This document shows positions 1-7,400 of a stretch of 8,211 nucleotides of DNA, in pieces. Made by a program: the position numbers and the translations under genes. Within the stretch, counting starts at the first letter, position 1, and each line of letters begins with the position of its first letter. This DNA is from Clostridia bacterium (lineage in GTDB: Bacteria > Bacillota_A > Clostridia > Christensenellales > Aristaeellaceae). The stretch spans positions 1 to 8,211 of the forward strand of contig JAFXSH010000160.1 of NCBI GenBank assembly GCA_017525805.1, read 5' to 3'. The notes beneath the pieces are model-generated. The model worked only from the letters and a program-made list of their open reading frames with translations, did not search any database and was not told the DNA's origin.

Positions 1-2010
1 ATTTTGAGCCGCAAGAGCAAAAACAATCCCGTGCTGATCGGCGAGCCCGGCGTGTGCAAAACCGCCATCGCCGAGGGTTTGGCCCTGCGTATCGTGCGCG
101 GCGACGTGCCGGACAGCCTGAAGGACCGCAGCGTGTTTTCCCTGGATATGGGCTCCCTAATCGCCGGGGCCAAGTTCCGGGGCGAGTTTGAGGAGCGTTT
201 GAAAGCCGTTCTTGCCGAAATCAAAAAGAGCGAAGGAAAGATCATCCTGTTCATCGATGAACTGCACACCATCGTTGGCGCGGGCAAGACCGAAGGCAGC
301 ATGGATGCTGGCAACCTGTTAAAGCCTATGCTGGCAAGAGGCGAGCTGCACTGCATCGGCGCCACCACGCTGGACGAATATCGCAAGTACGTGGAAAAGG
401 ACGCGGCCCTGGAGCGCCGTTTCCAGCCCGTGATGGTGAACGAACCCACGGTGGAGGACACCATTTCCATCCTGCGCGGCCTGAAAGAACGGTATGAAGT
501 GTTCCACGGCGTGAAGATTCAGGACGGCGCTTTGATTGCCGCCGCCACCCTGTCCAACCGTTACATCACCGACCGTTTCCTGCCCGACAAGGCCATCGAC
601 CTGGTGGATGAAGCCTGCGCCATGATCCGCACGGAAATGGATTCCATGCCCCAGGAATTGGACGAGATCCGCCGCCGCATCATGCAGCACGAAATCGAGG
701 AAGCCGCCCTGAAAAAGGAGACGGACGCGCTGTCCAAGGAACGGCTGAACACCCTGCGCAAGGAACTGTCCGACATGCGCGACCAGTTCCAGGAAATGCA
801 GACCCGCTGGGAAAACGAAAAGAACGATATCGGCAAGGTGCAGAAGCTGCGCGAGGACATCGAACGGGTGAACGCCGAAATCGAAAAGGCCAAACAGAAA
901 TACGATCTGACCAGGGCCGCCGAACTGCAATACGGCGAATTGCCCCGCCTGAAAGCCCAATTAGAGGAAGCGGAAAAGGAAAACCCCGTCAAGAACACGC
1001 TGCTTCGTGACAAGGTGACGGAGGACGAAATCGCGCGCATCGTATCCCGCTGGACGGGCATTCCCGTCAGCAAACTGATGGAGGGCGAGCGGGAAAAGCT
1101 GCTGAGATTGCCGGACGTGCTGCATAAGCGGGTCATCGGCCAGGACGAGGCGGTCGAATCCGTCAGCGAAGCCATCCTGCGCTCCCGGGCGGGGGTGGCG
1201 GACGAAAACCGGCCCATCGGCTCCTTCCTGTTCTTAGGCCCCACGGGCGTGGGCAAAACGGAACTGGCGAAAACCCTGGCCGAAGCCCTGTTCGACGATG
1301 AAAAGAACCTGGTACGCATCGACATGACGGAGTACATGGAGAAATTCTCCGTCAGCCGTCTGATCGGCGCGCCTCCCGGATACGTGGGCTACGAGGAAGG
1401 CGGCCAGCTCACCGAAGCCGTGCGGCGGCATCCCTACTCTGTGGTGCTGTTCGACGAAATGGAAAAGGCCCATCCCGACGTGTTCAATATCCTGCTGCAA
1501 ATCCTGGACGACGGCCGGGTGACCGACAGCCAGGGCCGCACCGTAGACTTCCGCAACACCATCCTGATCATGACCAGCAACTTAGGTTCCAGCCAGATTC
1601 TGGACGGTATCGACGCTGACGGCCGCCTGTCGGACGAAGCGAAAGCGTCCGTTCAGGCCTTGCTGCGCAGCCATTTCCGCCCCGAGTTCCTGAACCGGAT
1701 CGACGACACCGTCATGTTCACGCCTTTGGATCGGACGCAGGTGCGCTCCATTGTGGACCTGCTGCTGAACCGCCTGAAAGGGCGTTTGAAAGAAAAGCAG
1801 CTCAACCTGCGCCTCACCGACGCGGCCTTCGACAAGCTGATGGAGCTGGGCTACGATCCCGTTTACGGCGCGCGGCCCATGAAGCGGGTGCTTCAGTCCA
1901 AGGTGGAAACCCTGGTGGCCCGCAAGCTGATCGCCGGGGATATCCTGCCGGGACAGACCATCGTGGTGGACGCGCCGGATGGCGGGGATTTCACCGCGTC
2001 AGCCGAATAA
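1..2010 (+). CDS. clpB: ATP-dependent disaggregase ClpB (5'-truncated by window edge)
   Basis: Hsp100 AAA+ unfoldase that, in this family, works with DnaK to pull polypeptides out of cytoplasmic aggregates. The reading frame is open from base 1, so the N-domain and roughly the first 190 residues lie outside. Numbering from the codon at base 4: NBD1 Walker A 13-20, Walker B IILFIDE ending D86-E87, arginine fingers R138/R139, pore loop [12 protein letters not shown] (Phe where E. coli ClpB has Tyr). A long charged coiled-coil middle domain spans about 217-335; this full length separates ClpB from ClpC. NBD2 begins near WTGIPVSKL (350-358), with intact Walker A GPTGVGKT 412-419, pore loop GYVG at 459-462, Walker B VVLFDE ending D484-E485, arginine finger R565 (FLNRID) and sensor 2 GAR 622-624. 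The oddity is Walker A of NBD1, which reads GEPGVCKT: the glycine before the catalytic lysine is Cys18 (TGC at 55-57). The promoter is not visible. The gene ends at an intrinsic terminator. Identity is very secure. Confidence 0.97.
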   Translation: MLSRKSKNNPVLIGEPGVCKTAIAEGLALRIVRGDVPDSLKDRSVFSLDMGSLIAGAKFRGEFEERLKAVLAEIKKSEGKIILFIDELHTIVGAGKTEGSMDAGNLLKPMLARGELHCIGATTLDEYRKYVEKDAALERRFQPVMVNEPTVEDTISILRGLKERYEVFHGVKIQDGALIAAATLSNRYITDRFLPDKAIDLVDEACAMIRTEMDSMPQELDEIRRRIMQHEIEEAALKKETDALSKERLNTLRKELSDMRDQFQEMQTRWENEKNDIGKVQKLREDIERVNAEIEKAKQKYDLTRAAELQYGELPRLKAQLEEAEKENPVKNTLLRDKVTEDEIARIVSRWTGIPVSKLMEGEREKLLRLPDVLHKRVIGQDEAVESVSEAILRSRAGVADENRPIGSFLFLGPTGVGKTELAKTLAEALFDDEKNLVRIDMTEYMEKFSVSRLIGAPPGYVGYEEGGQLTEAVRRHPYSVVLFDEMEKAHPDVFNILLQILDDGRVTDSQGRTVDFRNTILIMTSNLGSSQILDGIDADGRLSDEAKASVQALLRSHFRPEFLNRIDDTVMFTPLDRTQVRSIVDLLLNRLKGRLKEKQLNLRLTDAAFDKLMELGYDPVYGARPMKRVLQSKVETLVARKLIAGDILPGQTIVVDAPDGGDFTASAE

Positions 2011-2026
2011 ACATCAGACAATTCCG

Positions 2027-2057
2027 GACCGGAAGAAAACATCTTCCGGCCCTTTTT
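2027..2057 (+). terminator. Intrinsic terminator after clpB
   Basis: An 8-pair perfect stem (CCGGAAGA at 2029-2036 with TCTTCCGG at 2042-2049) has a 5-base loop, AAACA. It is followed after CCC by TTTTT at 2053-2057, with a second T-run shortly after. It starts 18 bases past the clpB stop, the usual layout of a rho-independent terminator. It separates clpB from the small downstream gene. Confidence 0.85.
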
Positions 2058-2106
2058 GCATCCTTTTTTCGGTTTTGCATACGATGATGGAAAGGGGGTG
2101 GCAGGG

Positions 2107-2361
2107 GTGAGCCTATCGGAACTGCGCACCAAAGACGTGGTGAACACCCGGGACGGGAAGCGCTTGGGCAAGGTGATGGATATCGAATTTGATGCCATGG
2201 ACGGGCATGTGGACGCCATCGTGGTGCCGGGAGAATTCAAGGTGGGCAGCATGCTGCGGGGGGAAAAATGCGGTATCGTGATCCCCTGGCAGCGCATTTG
2301 CAAAATCGGGGAAAACGTGATCCTGGTGGAACTGGAACCGGGCGACGTGATAGATGATTGA
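2107..2361 (+). CDS. YlmC/YmxH-family PRC-barrel protein
   Basis: An 84-residue protein that looks like a single PRC-barrel domain. It opens with LSELRTKDVVNTRDGKRLG and continues with a VMDIEFDAMDGHVDAIVVPG segment, a short basic linker with GSMLRGEK, then IVIPWQRICKIGENVILVEL. This is the pattern of the small YlmC/YmxH proteins of spore-forming Bacillota, often labelled sporulation proteins; their molecular role is not established. The frame stays open upstream to a TTG at 2056, but that codon lies in the T-run of the clpB terminator. The GTG at 2107 is preferred because AAGGGGG at 2092-2098 lies 8 bases upstream and translation from there starts exactly at the family's usual N-terminus. 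Another GTG at 2098 falls inside the ribosome binding site. No convincing promoter is visible; a weak TTGCAT/TACGAT pair would leave almost no leader. No membrane segment or signal peptide is seen. Confidence 0.85.
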   Translation: MSLSELRTKDVVNTRDGKRLGKVMDIEFDAMDGHVDAIVVPGEFKVGSMLRGEKCGIVIPWQRICKIGENVILVELEPGDVIDD

Positions 2362-2385
2362 CTGCCAGTGTTTCTGATTCGCGGA

Positions 2386-2414
2386 TTGACCCGCGGCAGG
2401 TGGAATGGTATAAT
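2386..2414 (+). promoter_or_regulatory. Sigma-A promoter of the GH20 gene
   Basis: TTGACC at 2386-2391 and a consensus TATAAT at 2409-2414 are separated by 17 bases. The -10 box is preceded by TGG, giving an extended -10. Transcription would start near 2421, leaving a leader of about 28 bases before the ATG at 2449. No operator palindrome is obvious around it. Confidence 0.85.
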
Positions 2415-2448
2415 TTGATCTGAAAAAACGATATAAGGAGCGATGACC

Positions 2449-4224
2449 ATGATCCTGTTTCCGCAGCCGCGAGCCATGACGCTATCCGATGGCGTATACG
2501 TTCTGCCCATGAAAGATCAATATGACGATCTGGTGACGTTTTATCATCTGGTGCGGGAAGGCGTGCCGGAAATCAGCGTGGTTTCCGCGCCGCTGCTGGA
2601 AAAGGAGGAATACCGCCTTCATATCGATGAAAGCGGCGTTTCTCTTTCCGCCGCCACGGATGAGGGGCTGTTCCGCGCCGTCACGTCTTTGCGGCAGATG
2701 ATCCGCCGCACTGGGGGGAAACTGCCCTATGTGAAGATCGGGGACAAGCCCGCCCTGCCCCGCCGGGGGTATATGCTGGATATCAGCCGGGGCCGGATGC
2801 CCAAGGTGGATACCATCAAGGGCATGATCGACTTCCTGGCGGCGCTCAAATACAACGAATTTCAACTGTACATGGAGGGCGACTGCTTCAAGTATGCCGC
2901 CTATCCCAAGGAAACGGCGGATTTCGACTGCCTGACGCCAGAGGACATTGAAGCGCTGGACGTCTATTGCCGGGAGCGTTTCATCGACCTGGTGCCCAAC
3001 CAGAATTCCTTCGGCCATATGTATACCTGGCTGAAAAAACCGGAGTTTCATCATTTGGGCCTTTTCGAAGAGGACGAAACGCCCTCTACCCTGAACCCCC
3101 TGCTGCCGGAAAGTTTTGGTTTTATCTGCAATCTGTACGAATCGCTTTTGCCCCATTTTTCCAGCAAATACGTGAATATCGGGCTGGATGAGGCCTACGG
3201 CCTGGGCAAATTCCAAATCGAGGAATACTGCCGGGAAAAGGGCAAAGACGTGGTGTTCATGGAATGGCTGAACAAGCTGAACGGCCATATCAAGGAGAAG
3301 TACGGAAAAACCGTCATGTTCTGGGCGGACATGATCTATAACTATCCCCAGAGCTATCATTTGGTGCCCAAGGACGCCGTGGCCCTGGAATGGGGCTATG
3401 AGCTGATCCAATCCCAGCGGATGACCGCCCACTGTATCGCCTACCGGGACGCGGGCGTGCGCTATTATGTGTGCCCCTCCACCAACACCCACGGCAGTTT
3501 GGCCGGGCGCATGGACGTGACCACCTTTAACATCCGCACCTGCGCAGAACTGGCGGTGGAATATGGGGCGGAAGGATTGCTGCTCACCGATTGGGGCGAT
3601 GGCGGACACCCCCAAAGCTGGGTTTGGAGTATGAACCCCATCGCCCTGGCGGGGCAGTACGCCTGGAATACCGGCGCGCCTCAGGATGGGGAAACCTTTA
3701 AGGCCGATTTCATAAGAAACGCGGAAGCCTTTGTGGATGAATTTGCCTTCGGCGGCGCGGGCCTTTCCCGGCTGCTGTACCGCATGGCGAATTATTACCT
3801 GCTGGAGCCGGAGCGGGTGCACGTGTGCACCATGAGCGCAAAGGAACTTTCCCTGCCCGTGAGCCAGACCCGCTACGCCCATCTCTTCGATATGAAGGAC
3901 AGCGGCGACGATTTCTATTTCGACAATGTGACGGCTTATGTGCGCAAAATCATGGCGGATATAGAAAAACTGCCCCTCAACGATCTGTGCCGGCGGGAGA
4001 TACGCCTCACCGCGAACTTGATCGAGCTGGGCAGCGAACTGTGCAAGGTCAAGCTCCATCCCGGAAAATCTGTTCCGCAAGCCCACGCGCTGGCGGACAT
4101 GATCGACCAACTTCTGCCCGAATACCAAGCCCTGTGGCGCGTCCGGAACTATGAAAAGGGCGTGGAGCGGTTTAGCCGTGATCTTATCGCCCGCCGGGAT
4201 GAACTGCGAGCACTGGGAACATGA
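2449..4224 (+). CDS. Family 20 glycoside hydrolase (beta-N-acetylhexosaminidase-like), cytoplasmic
   Basis: A 591-residue predicted exo-hydrolase for terminal beta-linked N-acetylhexosamines. ATG 2449 is chosen over ATG 2443 because AAGGAG at 2435-2440 lies 8 bases from the former but only 2 from the latter. Residues 1-100 resemble the alpha/beta GH20b domain. The (beta/alpha)8 catalytic barrel begins at PRRGYMLDISRGRMP (104-118). The catalytic Asp-Glu pair is D247-E248 within VNIGLDEAYGLG, where the common family form is HIGGDE. Further barrel signatures are NSFGHM (186-191), FWADMIYNYP (291-300), PSTNTHG (343-349) and TDWGDGGHPQ (380-389). The part after about 415 appears mainly helical. 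GH20 enzymes are believed to use substrate-assisted catalysis, with Glu as acid/base and Asp orienting the acetamido group. No signal peptide or membrane segment is present, so it should act on imported oligosaccharides or recycled wall fragments. No transporter lies next to it. Its TGA directly abuts the stop of the convergent gene. The family is secure; the exact substrate is unknown. Confidence 0.9.
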   Translation: MILFPQPRAMTLSDGVYVLPMKDQYDDLVTFYHLVREGVPEISVVSAPLLEKEEYRLHIDESGVSLSAATDEGLFRAVTSLRQMIRRTGGKLPYVKIGDKPALPRRGYMLDISRGRMPKVDTIKGMIDFLAALKYNEFQLYMEGDCFKYAAYPKETADFDCLTPEDIEALDVYCRERFIDLVPNQNSFGHMYTWLKKPEFHHLGLFEEDETPSTLNPLLPESFGFICNLYESLLPHFSSKYVNIGLDEAYGLGKFQIEEYCREKGKDVVFMEWLNKLNGHIKEKYGKTVMFWADMIYNYPQSYHLVPKDAVALEWGYELIQSQRMTAHCIAYRDAGVRYYVCPSTNTHGSLAGRMDVTTFNIRTCAELAVEYGAEGLLLTDWGDGGHPQSWVWSMNPIALAGQYAWNTGAPQDGETFKADFIRNAEAFVDEFAFGGAGLSRLLYRMANYYLLEPERVHVCTMSAKELSLPVSQTRYAHLFDMKDSGDDFYFDNVTAYVRKIMADIEKLPLNDLCRREIRLTANLIELGSELCKVKLHPGKSVPQAHALADMIDQLLPEYQALWRVRNYEKGVERFSRDLIARRDELRALGT

Positions 4225-5091
4225 TCATTCCTCACAGAAAGGACATTTCGCTGTGAATTGCATCCTTTCCCCGGTAACAGGGTGGGTGAAAGCTAAAGAA
4301 TAGGCGTGGAGCATCAGGCGGGGCGCGTCGGGCATGCGTTTATGCCCGTACAGCACGTCGCCCAGCACGGGATGGCCGATGGACGCCATATGCACCCGGA
4401 TCTGATGCGTGCGGCCCGTGATGATGTGCACGTCCAGCAGGGTGCGGTCCGGGTATTCCTTGAGGACCTTCCATTCCGTCTTGGCCCAGCGCCCGTTTTC
4501 GTCTACCGCCATTTTCTTGCGGTCCGTTTTGCTGCGCCCGATTGGCTTTTCGATCACGCCGTCGGGCGCTTTCATTTTGCCGTACACCATGGCCCGGTAG
4601 TGCTTTTCCATTTCCCGGTCCGATAATTGCCGGGACAGGGCGGCGTGGACGGCGTCGTTTTTCGCCACCAGCAGCAGGCCGCTGGTATCCTTGTCAAGCC
4701 TATGCACAATGCCAGGCCGCATTTCCCCGCCGATGCCGGACAGGCTGTCCAGATGGAACAGCAGGGCGTTCACCAAGGTGCCGTCATCGTTGCCCGCCGC
4801 CGGGTGCACCACCATGCCGCAGGGCTTCACCACCACGGCCAAATGCGCGTCCTGATAAAGGATTTCCAGGGGGATGTCCTGGGCCTCCGCCTTGGCGGGC
4901 TTGATTTCCGGCATATCCAAAATGATGGCCGCGCCTGCTTCCGCTTTGAAGGAGGGCTTGGTTTCCACCTGCCCGTTCACCATGACGCATCCGTCCTTGA
5001 TCAGCGCCGCCGCCCGGCTGCGGCTCAGTTCCCCGTCTTTGGACAAAATTACGTCCAGCCGGTCTCTGTCTCCTGTGTATTCCCGCGTCAT
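4225..5091 (-). CDS. RluD/YlyB-type 23S rRNA pseudouridine synthase (RluA family)
   Basis: A 288-residue enzyme that isomerises specific uridines in RNA to pseudouridine. An S4-like RNA-binding domain (about 9-60, RLDVILSKDGELSRSRAAAL) is followed by the RluA-type catalytic domain. The catalytic motif is HRLDKDTSGLL (130-140), with D133 as the nucleophilic Asp. Other signatures are VVVKPCGMVVHP (86-97), the family motif TGRTHQIRVHM (225-235) and HPVLGDVLYG (240-249). The C-terminus ends in CPFCEE. The frame extends 17 codons further upstream, but ATG 5091 is preferred: GAAGGA lies just upstream, the S4 domain starts right after it, and its ATGA overlaps the lspA stop by 4 bases, implying translational coupling. 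The order lspA then RluD-like gene matches Bacillus lspA-ylyB. The target uridine (23S helix 69 for RluD) cannot be fixed from sequence. No terminator follows; the GH20 gene begins at the next base on the other strand. Confidence 0.93.
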   Translation of the reverse strand: MTREYTGDRDRLDVILSKDGELSRSRAAALIKDGCVMVNGQVETKPSFKAEAGAAIILDMPEIKPAKAEAQDIPLEILYQDAHLAVVVKPCGMVVHPAAGNDDGTLVNALLFHLDSLSGIGGEMRPGIVHRLDKDTSGLLLVAKNDAVHAALSRQLSDREMEKHYRAMVYGKMKAPDGVIEKPIGRSKTDRKKMAVDENGRWAKTEWKVLKEYPDRTLLDVHIITGRTHQIRVHMASIGHPVLGDVLYGHKRMPDAPRLMLHAYSLAFTHPVTGERMQFTAKCPFCEE

Positions 5092-5522
5092 TTTTCCTTC
5101 GCGCTCCAATCTGAGGGCCGGAACAGCAGGCTCCATCCGCACAGGACGGCTCCCGCCACCACGCCCACATCCGCCACGTTAAACACAAACCATCCGAAAA
5201 AGGGAAACATATCGATCACATAACCGTGCAGCAGCCGGTCGATCATATTTCCCAGGGCCCCGCCCGCGATCATGGAAAGGGCGATGAGGGCGGGGCCGCT
5301 GGGACACGATTTCCGCACAAGGAAAAAGCAGGCAATCAGCAGCAAAACGGATACGATCAGGATCACGGCGGAATTTCCCTGAAGCATGCCGAAAGCCATG
5401 CCCGAATTGCGCACGGTTTGGTCTCCGGCAACCGTCAGGTGAATCCATTTGACCAGGCGGTCCACCAGCAGCACCAAGACCCCAGGCCATATCCGCCTGA
5501 ACCAGCCGTCCTTCTTTTTCAT
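5088..5522 (-). CDS. lspA: Lipoprotein signal peptidase (signal peptidase II)
   Basis: A 144-residue integral membrane aspartyl protease that removes the signal peptide from diacylglyceryl-modified prolipoproteins. Four hydrophobic segments are visible, at about 12-29, 51-69, 77-95 and 118-135. Family motifs are in order: VDRLVKW (20-26), RNSGMAFG (38-45), GGALGNMIDRLLHGYVIDMF (87-106) and FNVADVG (114-120). The two catalytic aspartates correspond to D104 (VIDMF) and D118 (NVAD). Length is slightly short of the E. coli enzyme, normal for Bacillota. ATG 5522 has AGGAG 8 bases upstream, and that site overlaps the TAG stop of the preceding DUF5665 gene, so the two are probably co-translated. Its 3' end overlaps the RluD-type gene by 4 bases. 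Identity is secure. Confidence 0.96.
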   Translation of the reverse strand: MKKKDGWFRRIWPGVLVLLVDRLVKWIHLTVAGDQTVRNSGMAFGMLQGNSAVILIVSVLLLIACFFLVRKSCPSGPALIALSMIAGGALGNMIDRLLHGYVIDMFPFFGWFVFNVADVGVVAGAVLCGWSLLFRPSDWSAKEK

Positions 5523-5533
5523 CGCGTTTTCTC

Positions 5534-5800
5534 CTATTGCAGCTTCAATTGCACCAGAGCCGCTACCTGGGCAACAAAATCGCTGATGCCAGGCAGATTG
5601 CGCTTGGCTAAATCCTGCAAGATAAACAGCACCACCGCGCCCAATATGGAAAAGCCCACCATGATGCCCAGGCCCCGCGCCACGCCCTGCCAGAAAGCGT
5701 CGAAAAGCCGCCGCTTCCTGTCCGATTCAAAAGCGATATAATCCCCAAAACGCATCCGTTCCGCCGCGTCCAAAAAGCGGTTCATTCTTTCTTCCAGCAT
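5534..5800 (-). CDS. DUF5665 family small membrane protein
   Basis: An 88-residue protein of unknown function. The first 35 residues are charged and probably helical (MLEERMNRFLDAAERMRFGDYIAF). Next come FWQGVARGLGIMVGF and one hydrophobic segment at about 43-62, then LPGISDFVAQVAALVQL. The glycine-rich GVARGLGIMVGFSILG stretch ahead of a single membrane span, followed by a short LP-x-I-x-DF motif, fits DUF5665 as I recall it. ATG 5800 is chosen because GGAGGTG lies about 10-12 bases upstream; ATG 5785 is an alternative start. It is the first gene of a three-gene operon, 11 bases ahead of lspA, which hints at a role near the membrane, but nothing shows that it takes part in lipoprotein processing. 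Confidence 0.8.
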   Translation of the reverse strand: MLEERMNRFLDAAERMRFGDYIAFESDRKRRLFDAFWQGVARGLGIMVGFSILGAVVLFILQDLAKRNLPGISDFVAQVAALVQLKLQ

Positions 5801-5848
5801 GCCCGTTCCACACCTCCGTCAAGGCCATTGTGCCCGGGCTGCTGCCTG

Positions 5849-5877
5849 ATTATAACAAAGAAACGCTTTTGCCGCAA
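5849..5877 (-). promoter_or_regulatory. Sigma-A promoter of the DUF5665-lspA-RluD operon
   Basis: Read on the minus strand, TTGCGG (5877-5872) and a consensus TATAAT (5854-5849) are separated by 17 bases. The start point would be near 5842, giving a leader of about 42 bases to ATG 5800. It faces away from the aspartate kinase promoter, about 60 bases apart between the two -35 boxes. The -10 is perfect; the -35 matches only in its TTG. Confidence 0.7.
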
Positions 5878-5939
5878 GCCGCACCGTCCGCCGATTGCCG
5901 GAATATGATGGTTTTGGGAAGAAAATCCCGTGGTTTTAT

Positions 5940-5968
5940 TTGACATTCCCGCCTAAAGCGGTTACAAT
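5940..5968 (+). promoter_or_regulatory. Sigma-A promoter of the aspartate kinase gene
   Basis: Consensus TTGACA at 5940-5945 and TACAAT at 5963-5968 have a 17-base spacer. Transcription would begin near 5975, leaving a leader of only about 27 bases before ATG 6002. That is too short for a lysine riboswitch or an attenuator. Confidence 0.88.
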
Positions 5969-6001
5969 ATGGTGCGTGAATCTCAAGAGGAGTGACGATG
6001 C

Positions 6002-7315
6002 ATGATCGTAACGAAGTTCGGCGGCAGTTCCCTGGCGGACGCCGCTCAGTTTAAGAAAGTAAAGTCCATCCTGGATATGGACAGCGAACGGAAATATGTG
6101 GTGCCCAGCGCCCCCGGCAAACGGGGCCCCGGTGACGATAAAATCACCGATCTTTTGTACGCCGCCCACAAGGCCGCCAAGGAAAAGAAGCCTTTCAAGC
6201 ATTTATTGGAGCGCATCCAGGCACGGTATGAGGAAATCGCCGGGGAACTGGATGTGAGCATGGATTTTAAAGAAGAATTCGCGAAAATCGCCCAGGAGCT
6301 GGAAAAGGGCGCGACCCCGGATTATGCCGCCAGCCGGGGCGAATACCTGAACGGCAAGCTGCTGGCCAAATATTTGGGCATTCCCTTCGTGGACGCCGCC
6401 GAAGTGGTGCGGTTTGACCCCGATGGACGGCTGCTGGAGGAAGAAACCAACACCCTGATCGGCGACCGCCTGCGCGGCCTGTACCGGGCGGTGGTGCCGG
6501 GCTTTTACGGTGCGGATACCAACGGCAATGTGCGCACCTTCTCCCGTGGCGGCAGCGACGTGTCCGGCGCGCTGGTGGCACGGGCGGTGAACGCCGACGT
6601 ATACGAAAACTGGACGGACGTGACGGGCTTCCGCATGGCGGACCCCCGCATCGTGCCCGACGCCCAGTATATTTCCACCATGACCTACCGGGAACTGCGG
6701 GAATTGTCCTACATGGGCGCGACGGTGCTGCACGAGGAGGCGGTGTTCCCCGTGCGCAAGGCCGGCATCCCTACCAACATCCGCAATACCAACGACCCCA
6801 AGCACCCCGGTACCATGATACGCGCCAACGCGGGCCCCAACGAGCAGAACCATGTGATCACCGGCATCGCGGGGCATAAGGGCTTCACCATTGTGTCCAT
6901 CGAAAAGGACATGATGAACGCGGAATTGGGCTTTGGCCGCCGGGTATTGCAGGCGTTTGAAGAGTACCAGGTCAATTTCGAGCACCTGCCCACCGGTATC
7001 GATACCATGTGCGTGGTGGTGCATGAAAAAGAGCTGGCCCCCCACAAGGAAGATGTGCTGGCCCGTATTCGGGAGCTGGTGGAGCCTGATCAGATCACCG
7101 TGTCCGAGCATTTGGCCCTGATCGCCACCGTGGGCCGGGGCATGGTGCGCGCTTTCGGTACCGCCGCGCGGCTCTTTACCGCCATTTCCGCCCAGGGCAT
7201 TTCCATCCGCACCATCGACCAGGGCAGCAGCGAATTGAACATCATCGTGGGCGTGGACGAGGAAGATTTCGAGGCGGCGGTAAAAGCCATCTATGATACC
7301 TTTGTCCGCACATAA
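6002..7315 (+). CDS. lysC: Aspartate kinase (monofunctional)
   Basis: Phosphorylates L-aspartate with ATP, the entry step to lysine/diaminopimelate, threonine and methionine. 437 residues. The amino-acid kinase domain begins with TKFGGSSLADA (4-14), the phosphate-binding signature. Other motifs are VVPSAPGKR (33-41), TFSRGGSDVSGA (179-190), NWTDVTGFRMADPR (203-216) and MTYRELRELSYMGA (227-240). Two C-terminal ACT-like regulatory segments lie at about 285-355 and 370-437. No homoserine dehydrogenase domain follows, so it is monofunctional. The SAPGKR form in place of the more common SAMGG-type turn is, as I recall, typical of a clostridial subgroup. ATG 6002 is preferred: AGAGGAG at 5986-5992 lies 9 bases upstream, and the overlapping ATG at 5998 is out of frame. 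Control is probably allosteric through the ACT domains; the effector (lysine, threonine or both) cannot be read from the sequence. No intrinsic terminator is seen between it and rpsO. Confidence 0.95.
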   Translation: MIVTKFGGSSLADAAQFKKVKSILDMDSERKYVVPSAPGKRGPGDDKITDLLYAAHKAAKEKKPFKHLLERIQARYEEIAGELDVSMDFKEEFAKIAQELEKGATPDYAASRGEYLNGKLLAKYLGIPFVDAAEVVRFDPDGRLLEEETNTLIGDRLRGLYRAVVPGFYGADTNGNVRTFSRGGSDVSGALVARAVNADVYENWTDVTGFRMADPRIVPDAQYISTMTYRELRELSYMGATVLHEEAVFPVRKAGIPTNIRNTNDPKHPGTMIRANAGPNEQNHVITGIAGHKGFTIVSIEKDMMNAELGFGRRVLQAFEEYQVNFEHLPTGIDTMCVVVHEKELAPHKEDVLARIRELVEPDQITVSEHLALIATVGRGMVRAFGTAARLFTAISAQGISIRTIDQGSSELNIIVGVDEEDFEAAVKAIYDTFVRT

Positions 7316-7354
7316 AAAACAATCGATCTATTTCGGGAAAATTTGAAATAATGG

Positions 7355-7383
7355 TTTACAAACCGCGTTTGCCATGTTACAAT
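7355..7383 (+). promoter_or_regulatory. Sigma-A promoter of rpsO
   Basis: TTTACA at 7355-7360 and TACAAT at 7378-7383 have a 17-base spacer. The start would be near 7390, giving an mRNA leader of about 104 bases, much longer than the other leaders in this window, which suggests leader-based control of rpsO. Confidence 0.82.
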
Positions 7384-7400
7384 AGCAGACGTGGTTTTTA

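Noticed and set aside
319..1337. Two long minus-strand frames inside clpB
   Set aside because: Their translations are biased in composition (Phe/Gly- or Ser/Arg-rich), overlap each other, and lie antisense to a well-conserved ClpB.
2482..4128. 548-codon open frame on the minus strand, antisense to the GH20 gene
   Set aside because: A shadow of GC-rich third codon positions. Its translation is rich in H, G, Q and V with no family motif, it has no ribosome binding site, and the plus-strand frame carries clear GH20 signatures.
4627..5223. 198-codon plus-strand frame across the RluD-type gene and lspA
   Set aside because: It is antisense to two recognised genes, has His/Gln-rich composition and no plausible start signals.
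5801..6001. Lysine riboswitch or attenuator ahead of the aspartate kinase gene
   Set aside because: The near-consensus promoter at 5940-5968 leaves a leader of only about 27 bases, and no structured element is seen between it and the start codon.
6203..7111. 302-codon minus-strand frame inside the aspartate kinase gene
   Set aside because: Low-complexity His/Gly/Val-rich translation without motifs. The plus strand encodes a complete aspartate kinase.
7316..7354. Intrinsic terminator after the aspartate kinase gene
   Set aside because: AT-rich sequence with an A-run but no stable stem followed by T residues on the plus strand.
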